Source: Clostridiales bacterium mt11 (GTDB taxonomy: Bacteria > Bacillota > Clostridia > Tissierellales > Tepidimicrobiaceae). From it: a stretch of 64,000 bases of DNA. The stretch covers positions 62,001-126,000 of the forward strand of contig LN874944.1 in NCBI GenBank assembly GCA_001282665.1, in the 5' to 3' direction. The position numbers and the translations under genes were made by a program. The notes under the pieces are model-generated. The model was not told where the DNA came from. It made no database searches and worked only from the letters and a program-made list of their open reading frames with translations. Each line of letters starts with the position of its first letter. Position 1 is the stretch's first letter. Positions 58,765 through 64,000 of this stretch are shown in pieces.

Positions 58765-60075
58765 TTGGAAAAAGTGAGCCATAGAAATCAAGTAAATGAA
58801 ATAGTTAATTATTTTAAAGACAATGAAAAGGATAAAGAGGATTTTAAAATAGGTATAGAGTTGGAACATTTTGTAATAGATAAAGATACTCTACAAACAA
58901 TTTCTTATTATGGGGAAGGAGGAGTAGAGGATACATTAAAGGAACTGGAATCCAATGGCTGGGAGGGCAGCTATGAAGGAGAATATTTGTTAGGGTTAAA
59001 TAATGCCAATAAGGTAATAACATTAGAACCTGGAAGTCAATTGGAGCTTAGCATAAAACCTCAAAAGGATATAAAGGATATAGAAAAAGAGTATTTTCAA
59101 TTTTTAACGGAGATAATCCCTATTTTAAATAGGAAAAACCAAGGTTTAATTGCAGTAGGGTATCAACCTGAAACCAAAATTGATGACATTAAAATACTAC
59201 CTAAAAAGCGATACGATTATATGTTTGAATATTTTAAGGATAAGGGAAGCCATGCTCACAATATGATGAAAGGAACGGCTTCACTACAATTAGCCTTTGA
59301 TTATAGCTCAGAAGAAGATTATATTAAAAAGTTTAAAACAGCATCTGCACTATCCCCAGTGGTATATGCCATGTTTGAAAATGCCTTGTATTTTGAAGGA
59401 CAAAAGTGGAATAAACACAATTTAAGGTCTTTTATATGGGAAAATTGTGATAAGGATAGATCCGGCATAGTAAAGGGTACTTTTGATGAGGACTTTGGAT
59501 ATGAAAAATATGCAGAATATATATTAAATGGTCCGCCAATTTTTATCGATAATGGGAGAGGTGTCTATTCTACAGGAGATAAAAGATATAAAGAGATATT
59601 TAATCCAGAGGATTATAGTTTAGAAGAATTAGAACATGTTTTAACTATGTTTTTTCCTGATGTAAGGACGAAAAAATATGTAGAAATAAGGATGATGGAT
59701 GCAGTACCTTATCCATTGAATTTTTCTGCAATAGCCCTATGGAAGGGAATTTTATACGATGAAAATAATTTGAATATGGTATATGAATATATAAAGGATA
59801 TAAGCCAAGAAGATGTAGATAGAGCTAAAGATGATATTATAGATAAGGGTTTAGATGGAAAGCTAAGAGATAAATCAATATACGAAATAGGCAAATGGCT
59901 CATAGATATTTCTAAAAATGGACTTAAAAATGGTGAAAAGGAATATCTAAAATATCTAGATGAGATGATAGTTGATAAAAAGAATCCTTATGAGTTAATT
60001 AAGAATAGAGAAGTTAAAGGAAAGAAAGAAGCACTTAGCTGGTGCATACTAAATAATTTATTTGAGGTGAATTAA
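58765..60075 (+). CDS. gshA: Plant/proteobacterial-type glutamate-cysteine ligase (GCS2-like)
   Basis: A 436-residue ligase of the GCS2 family, which forms gamma-glutamylcysteine from glutamate, cysteine and ATP. Motifs: FKIGIELEHFVIDKDT, YEGEYLLGLNNANKVITLEPGSQLELS (in parts), GTASLQLAFDYSSEEDY, NLRSFIWENCDKDRSGI, and VRTKKYVEIRMMDAVPY. The length and WxNxDxxR motif match the plant/alpha-proteobacterial type rather than the Gram-positive GshF fusion. The start is ambiguous between TTG 58765 (5 bases after GGAGG) and GTG 58774. It is translationally coupled to the ATP-grasp gene (1 base apart). Confidence 0.85.
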   Translation: MEKVSHRNQVNEIVNYFKDNEKDKEDFKIGIELEHFVIDKDTLQTISYYGEGGVEDTLKELESNGWEGSYEGEYLLGLNNANKVITLEPGSQLELSIKPQKDIKDIEKEYFQFLTEIIPILNRKNQGLIAVGYQPETKIDDIKILPKKRYDYMFEYFKDKGSHAHNMMKGTASLQLAFDYSSEEDYIKKFKTASALSPVVYAMFENALYFEGQKWNKHNLRSFIWENCDKDRSGIVKGTFDEDFGYEKYAEYILNGPPIFIDNGRGVYSTGDKRYKEIFNPEDYSLEELEHVLTMFFPDVRTKKYVEIRMMDAVPYPLNFSAIALWKGILYDENNLNMVYEYIKDISQEDVDRAKDDIIDKGLDGKLRDKSIYEIGKWLIDISKNGLKNGEKEYLKYLDEMIVDKKNPYELIKNREVKGKKEALSWCILNNLFEVN

Positions 60076-60076
60076 T

Positions 60077-61396
60077 ATGGACGGATTGAGTCTAACTAGA
60101 GAATACATTGATATAATCGAAAAAAATCCAAAAAGATATTATGAAGACTATAAAAAAACAGTAGAAAAGGCAGCCAATTCTAATGCAAAATACAAGGGAA
60201 AACCCATACCTTTTTTATATCAGCCAATGTTTTTTACTGAGGAGGATATTGACCTTTTCAAAAAGGTAGGAAAGATTTTAATGTCTATAACCAATAAAGT
60301 TACAAATAAGTATTTAGAATCTCCTCAATATAGGAAAAAATTCAAATATCCTAAACTGCTAGAAGAGCTTATATTGATGGATCCAGGATACGATATAAAT
60401 ATTCCCATAGGAAGGTTTGATCTATTTTATGGGGGAAAGGATAAGTATAAATTTATTGAAATAAATACAGATGGTACTTCAGGAATGAATGAGGACAATA
60501 TATTTTCTGATATTTTATTGGAATCCGAATCCATGAAGATAATGAAGGAAAGATATGATATTTCCTATTTTGAATTGATAAATAGTTGGGTAGAAGAATT
60601 TATAAAGATATATGATAAATTTAACAATAAAGTTGATAAACCTAATATAGCCATTGTAGACTTTAAGGAAAGTGGAATAATAGCAGAGTTTGAAACCTTT
60701 AAAAGAGCTTTCATTGAAAAAGGCTATAATGCCGTTATTGCAGACCCAAGGGATTTAAAATATAGGGATAAAAAGCTATATTATAAGGATATGAAAATTG
60801 ACCTTATATATAGAAGAATAGTTACCGCAGAATTTATAGAGAAATCCAGTGAGATACCTGATTTAATAGAGGCGTATAAAGATGGAAGTGTTTGTTCAAT
60901 AGGTTCCCTTAGATCTCAGATAATGCACAATAAGATTATATTTAAAATACTCCATGATGAAGAAACATTAGCCTTTTTATCAGAGGAAGAAAGGGAGCTT
61001 ATAAGAAACCACATCCCTATTACTGAGGAGTTTAGCGGAGATGAAAAGATATATGAGAAGGTTTTAAAGAATAAAGACAAATATATAATAAAACCTATAG
61101 ATTCTTTTGCTTCCCAAGGAGTCAGTGCTGGTAGAGACTTTTCCAATGAGGAATGGGAAGAGATATTGACTAAATGTTGGAACAAGGACTATTTATTCCA
61201 AGAGTTTATTGACCCTTTTACACGACCTTTTGTACAGTTTGAAGATGGAGAACTTAAGGTTAGAGATTTCAATCTAAATATAGGAGTTTTAATGTACAAT
61301 GAAAAATTTTCAGGAGTTTATACTAGAATAAGCAGAGGAAATATTATATTTGGAAGGGAAGAGTATTTCACTGTCCCTAATATGCTAATAGAATAA
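60077..61396 (+). CDS. ATP-grasp ligase partner of GshA (glutathionylspermidine-synthase-like)
   Basis: A 439-residue ATP-grasp-like protein. Key blocks: KFIEINTDGTSGMNEDNIFSD (substrate/Mg2+ end), VDKPNIAIVDFKESG, DLIYRRIVTAEFIE, KYIIKPIDSFASQGVSAGRDF and YLFQEFIDPFTRPFV. Loose resemblance is to the circularly permuted ATP-grasp of glutathionylspermidine synthase/ YjfC, not to GshB. Coupling to a glutamate-cysteine ligase implies that it adds the next residue to gamma-Glu-Cys, so is an alternative glutathione-type synthetase; this is inference. ATG 60077 starts one base after the gshA stop. Confidence 0.8.
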   Translation: MDGLSLTREYIDIIEKNPKRYYEDYKKTVEKAANSNAKYKGKPIPFLYQPMFFTEEDIDLFKKVGKILMSITNKVTNKYLESPQYRKKFKYPKLLEELILMDPGYDINIPIGRFDLFYGGKDKYKFIEINTDGTSGMNEDNIFSDILLESESMKIMKERYDISYFELINSWVEEFIKIYDKFNNKVDKPNIAIVDFKESGIIAEFETFKRAFIEKGYNAVIADPRDLKYRDKKLYYKDMKIDLIYRRIVTAEFIEKSSEIPDLIEAYKDGSVCSIGSLRSQIMHNKIIFKILHDEETLAFLSEEERELIRNHIPITEEFSGDEKIYEKVLKNKDKYIIKPIDSFASQGVSAGRDFSNEEWEEILTKCWNKDYLFQEFIDPFTRPFVQFEDGELKVRDFNLNIGVLMYNEKFSGVYTRISRGNIIFGREEYFTVPNMLIE

Positions 61397-61521
61397 ATGG
61401 GCATGTATTTAATATAGAAATATTTAGTCAAAAAATTAACAATCTTATGGAAGATGAAACAGAAAAATGGGTTAAATGCAAAATAATAGTATATTAGCTA
61501 AATTATAATGGATATGAAAAG
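61397..61521 (+). other. Possible remnant after the ATP-grasp gene
   Basis: A frame shifted relative to the ATP-grasp gene reads NGHVFNIEIFSQKINNLMED and ETEKWVKCKIIVY and stops at TAG 61495-61497. It looks protein-like, but has no start. It may be the tail of a decayed third gene. Not recognised. Confidence 0.25.
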
Positions 61522-61579
61522 AAATACGTTTAATAATATTATTTTATTTAAAGGATATGTTTATTAAACGTATTTTTTT
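61522..61579 (+). terminator. Rho-independent terminator of the thiol operon
   Basis: AAATACGTTTAATAA (61522-61536) pairs with TTATTAAACGTATTT (61561-61575), followed by TTTT. Confidence 0.8.
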
Positions 61580-61617
61580 GCAGGTTAATTATGTAAAAAA
61601 ATAGGAAATCGTTGTTA

Positions 61618-61646
61618 TTGACAAATTTAGCGAAATACATTAGTAT
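61618..61646 (+). promoter_or_regulatory. Sigma-A promoter of the hydrogenase operon
   Basis: TTGACA (61618-61623), 17-base spacer, TAGTAT (61641-61646). It gives a leader of about 140 bases before the first gene. Confidence 0.75.
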
Positions 61647-61661
61647 TAAGTTAATAATAAA

Positions 61662-61679
61662 TTTACATTGTTATGTAAA
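61662..61679 (+). promoter_or_regulatory. Palindromic operator candidate in the hydrogenase leader
   Basis: TTTACAT-TGTT-ATGTAAA is a perfect 7-bp inverted repeat about 10 bases after the start point, so it is well placed for repression. It does not match the Rex consensus closely (TTGTTAA..TTAACAA). A second hairpin, AGACAGC/GCTGTCT (61726-61754) followed by ATTTTAAA, could attenuate. Confidence 0.45.
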
Positions 61680-61790
61680 AAACGAAGAATAAGACTTAGA
61701 AAGAATAAGATCATTTATAGAAAAAAGACAGCATAAATATTAAATTAGCTGTCTATTTTAAATTATATGACGAAAAGGGAGGGTCTAAAT

Positions 61791-62276
61791 ATGGAGTTTA
61801 TATTCGATTGGGAAGCAAATGAGGAAAAAGTCAAAGAATTCAAAATCTTTATGAAAGAGAACAAAGGAAAAAAAGGAGCATTGATGGCTATATTACATGA
61901 AGCTCAGGATCTATTTGGTTATCTTCCCACAGAAATACAAGAAATGATATCAGAAGAACTTAGAATTCCTTTATCTGAGATCTATGGAGTAGCTACTTTT
62001 TATTCTCAATTTTCATTAGTGCCTAAGGGAGAGTATAGAATTGGAGTGTGCTTAGGTACAGCCTGTTACGTAAAAGGTTCTCAAGAGGTATTAGATAAAG
62101 TTGAAGAATTGTTAGGAATAAGCGTTGGACAAACTACACCCGATAGAAAGTTTTCAATTAGTGCAACTAGATGCCTAGGAGCTTGTGGATTAGCTCCTGT
62201 AATGGTTATAAATGAGGATGTCTATGGCAGGTTAACTGCAAAGGATGTAGAGGAAATATTAAACAAATATAGGTAA
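61791..62276 (+). CDS. hndA: NADH-dependent hydrogenase/dehydrogenase [2Fe-2S] subunit (HndA/NuoE-like)
   Basis: A 161-residue thioredoxin-like [2Fe-2S] subunit. Four cysteines are in register: C87 and C92 in VCLGTACYVKG, C128 and C132 in TRCLGACGLAP. ILHEAQDLFGYLP and YGVATFYSQFSL are typical of NuoE/HndA/HydC. It passes electrons within a soluble NAD(P)-linked complex. ATG 61791 has GGGAGGGTCTAAAT. The flavin subunit follows after 15 bases. In this setting it is more likely part of a bifurcating hydrogenase than complex I. Confidence 0.9.
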   Translation: MEFIFDWEANEEKVKEFKIFMKENKGKKGALMAILHEAQDLFGYLPTEIQEMISEELRIPLSEIYGVATFYSQFSLVPKGEYRIGVCLGTACYVKGSQEVLDKVEELLGISVGQTTPDRKFSISATRCLGACGLAPVMVINEDVYGRLTAKDVEEILNKYR

Positions 62277-62291
62277 TTTGGAGGTGGCAAA

Positions 62292-64000
62292 GTGAAAACT
62301 GTTCAGGAATTAAATAAAATAAAAGAAGAAACATTAGCTAATATTGAATTAAGACGAACAGAGCAAAAAGATATAGTAGATGGACAAAGAGAGATGGGAC
62401 TTCATCCTACCCATGTTTTAGTCTGTGGAGGAACTGGGTGCCACTCTTCTAATGGAGATAAGATTAGAGAACTATTAGTAGAAAAGGTAAAGGAAAAGGG
62501 ATTGGATAAGGATATAAAAATAGTATTAACAGGATGTTTTGGATTGTGTGAATCTGGTCCAAATATAGTAATATATCCTGAAGGAATTTTTTATAGCCAT
62601 GTTAAATTAGAAGACGTAGATGAAATAGTTGAGGAACACTTTGAGAAAGGTAATATAGTTAAAAGGTTATTGTTTAAGGAATCCTATGAAGAAGGGATAA
62701 TTAAACCTGTAAATGAAGTCAACTTTTATAAAAAACAAACTAGAGTAGCTTTGAGAAACTGTGGAATTATAAATCCTGAAGATATAAACGAATACATTGC
62801 CTTTGATGGATATCAGGCTTTGACAAAGGTTGTAATGGAAATGAGCCAAGAAGAGGTAATTGAATTTGTTAAAGCCTCCAATCTAAGGGGAAGAGGGGGA
62901 GCGGGTTTCCCAACAGGACGTAAATGGGAAGAAGCATATAAATATCCAGCGGATCAAAAATATATCATATGTAATGCAGATGAAGGAGACCCGGGAGCAT
63001 TTATGGACAGGTCCATCTTGGAAGGAGATCCTCATTCGGTATTAGAAGCTATGGCTATTGCAGGATATGCAGTAGGTGCAGATCAAGGATATATCTATGT
63101 AAGAGCCGAGTACCCTATAGCTGTCCATAGACTTCAAGTAGCTATAGAGCAGGCGAAAGAGATGGGCGTACTAGGGAAGAAGATATTTGGTACGGATTTT
63201 AGTTTTGATATAGAGTTAAGACTTGGTGCGGGAGCTTTTGTATGTGGAGAAGGGACTGCATTAATGGAATCTATAGAAGGTAGAAGGGGAATGCCAAGAA
63301 CTAAGATTCATAGGACTGCTCATAAAGGGTTATGGGGAAAGCCTACTATTATAAATAATGTGGAAACCTTTGCAAACATTCCAGTTATATTCCAAAAAGG
63401 GGTTGAATGGTTTAGAGGCATAGGTACTGAAAAATCCCCAGGGACTAAAGTATTTGCATTAGGTGGTAAGGTTAAAAATACAGGCCTTGTAGAAATACCT
63501 ATGGGAGTTACATTAAGGGATATAATATTTGATATAGGTGGAGGAATACCTAACGGCAGGGAGTTTAAGGCTATTCAAACGGGAGGCCCATCAGGAGGTT
63601 GCATACCTACTGAATATTTAGATACTCCTGTAGATTTTGAGTCCTTAGGAGAACTAGGCTCTATTATGGGTTCTGGCGGAATGGTAGTAATGGATGAGAA
63701 TAATTGTATGGTTGATATTGCTAGATTTTTCTTAGATTTTACTGTAGAAGAATCATGTGGCAAATGTGTTCCTTGTAGAGAGGGGACAAAGAGGATGTTG
63801 GAGATATTAGAACGAATAACCAAAGGGGAGGGAACTCCTGAAGATATAGAAAGGCTGGAATCCCTATCTGAAACTATAACTACAGCATCTCTATGTGGTC
63901 TAGGACAAACAGCTGCAAATCCTGTAATATCCACGTTAAAATATTTTAGAGATGAATATGAAGCCCATATCAATGATAAAAAATGTCCAGGAGGTACTTG
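62292..64000 (+). CDS. NADH-binding flavin/iron-sulfur subunit (HydB/HndC/NuoF-like), cut at window edge
   Basis: 569 codons are open to the last base, with no stop. The N-terminal 120 residues form a thioredoxin-like [2Fe-2S] domain (VLVCGGTGCHSS and LTGCFGLCESGP), which HydB/HndC has and complex I NuoF lacks. NuoF core follows: FMN motif RGRGGAGFPTGRKWE, NADEGDPGAFMDRSILEGDPH, and the 4Fe-4S motif EESCGKCVPCREGTKR. The tail begins an extra ferredoxin-like region (KKCPGGT). GTG 62292 has GGAGGTGGCAAA. A HydA gene is expected beyond the window. Confidence 0.92.
   Translation, partial: MKTVQELNKIKEETLANIELRRTEQKDIVDGQREMGLHPTHVLVCGGTGCHSSNGDKIRELLVEKVKEKGLDKDIKIVLTGCFGLCESGPNIVIYPEGIFYSHVKLEDVDEIVEEHFEKGNIVKRLLFKESYEEGIIKPVNEVNFYKKQTRVALRNCGIINPEDINEYIAFDGYQALTKVVMEMSQEEVIEFVKASNLRGRGGAGFPTGRKWEEAYKYPADQKYIICNADEGDPGAFMDRSILEGDPHSVLEAMAIAGYAVGADQGYIYVRAEYPIAVHRLQVAIEQAKEMGVLGKKIFGTDFSFDIELRLGAGAFVCGEGTALMESIEGRRGMPRTKIHRTAHKGLWGKPTIINNVETFANIPVIFQKGVEWFRGIGTEKSPGTKVFALGGKVKNTGLVEIPMGVTLRDIIFDIGGGIPNGREFKAIQTGGPSGGCIPTEYLDTPVDFESLGELGSIMGSGGMVVMDENNCMVDIARFFLDFTVEESCGKCVPCREGTKRMLEILERITKGEGTPEDIERLESLSETITTASLCGLGQTAANPVISTLKYFRDEYEAHINDKKCPGGT

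Noticed and set aside
61397..61521. C-terminal frameshifted continuation of the ATP-grasp gene
   Set aside because: The ATP-grasp protein has a natural-looking end and length; the downstream frame has no recognisable link, so a true frameshift is not claimed.
63575..63973. Antisense frame opposite the flavin subunit
   Set aside because: The + strand is clearly the NuoF/HydB-type gene with all cofactor motifs; the antisense frame has no start signal.
1..64000. CRISPR arrays, tRNA or rRNA genes, prophage
   Set aside because: I saw no regularly spaced direct repeats, no tRNA clover-leaf signatures or rRNA sequence, and no phage structural genes.

Overview
The window is low-GC DNA from an anaerobic, fermentative Gram-positive bacterium, most likely class Clostridia (a Tissierellia-like lineage would fit, but the sequence alone does not fix the genus). 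This rests on AT-rich codon use, strong GGAGG ribosome binding sites with many TTG and GTG starts, a T-box leader, ABC/two-component modules of Firmicute type, and a HydB/HndC-type flavin subunit gene that runs off the right edge.

Layout. (1) 0-11.9 kb: small accessory genes, mostly on +, often with their own promoters and terminators. They include GNAT acetyltransferases, a Nudix hydrolase, an S66 peptidase, FosX, a DUF523 protein, methyltransferases, an XRE/membrane-protein pair and an ART-like protein, mixed with decayed genes. A class V aminotransferase and a VIT1/CCC1 transporter lie on -. (2) 11.9-19.1 kb: a TraX-like gene with a response regulator/kinase pair, a 2H phosphoesterase, two decayed adenine methyltransferases, an AI-2E family permease, and an rpoD gene whose conserved reading frame starts at an ATA codon. 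(3) 19.2-20.9 kb: a DDE insertion sequence. (4) 20.9-27.2 kb: a secreted TraB-type protein, an ECF sigma/anti-sigma pair, gene relics, and an F420-0:glutamate ligase homologue divergent from a LysR regulator.

(5) 27.2-56.4 kb: an island rich in transport and signalling. It has four ABC exporter operons: a DrrAB-type cassette with an ArsR-like regulator; a Bce-like sensor/regulator/ATPase/FtsX set; a LiaRS/DesKR-like kinase-regulator pair next to an ATPase plus two permeases, with an IS110 insertion sequence between kinase and regulator; and an ATPase/permease pair. It also has a probable histidine uptake operon behind a T-box with a CAC specifier, a BlaI/BlaR1 pair whose receptor carries a long propeller-like sensor, a SagB-type oxidoreductase, a GerMN lipoprotein, another lipoprotein, purC and a DUF2087 regulator. 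(6) 56.4-61.6 kb: a TrmB/cupin operon, a YbaK deacylase, and a two-gene operon joining a plant-type glutamate-cysteine ligase to an unusual ATP-grasp ligase, probably for a low-molecular-weight thiol. (7) 61.6-64 kb: the first two genes of a NADH-dependent, probably electron-bifurcating, hydrogenase operon; the second is cut by the window edge.

I saw no CRISPR array, tRNA, rRNA or prophage. Mobile DNA is two insertion sequences, a hairpin repeat and a REP-associated transposase relic. Nothing could be searched against a database, so family names rest on motifs and overall resemblance.
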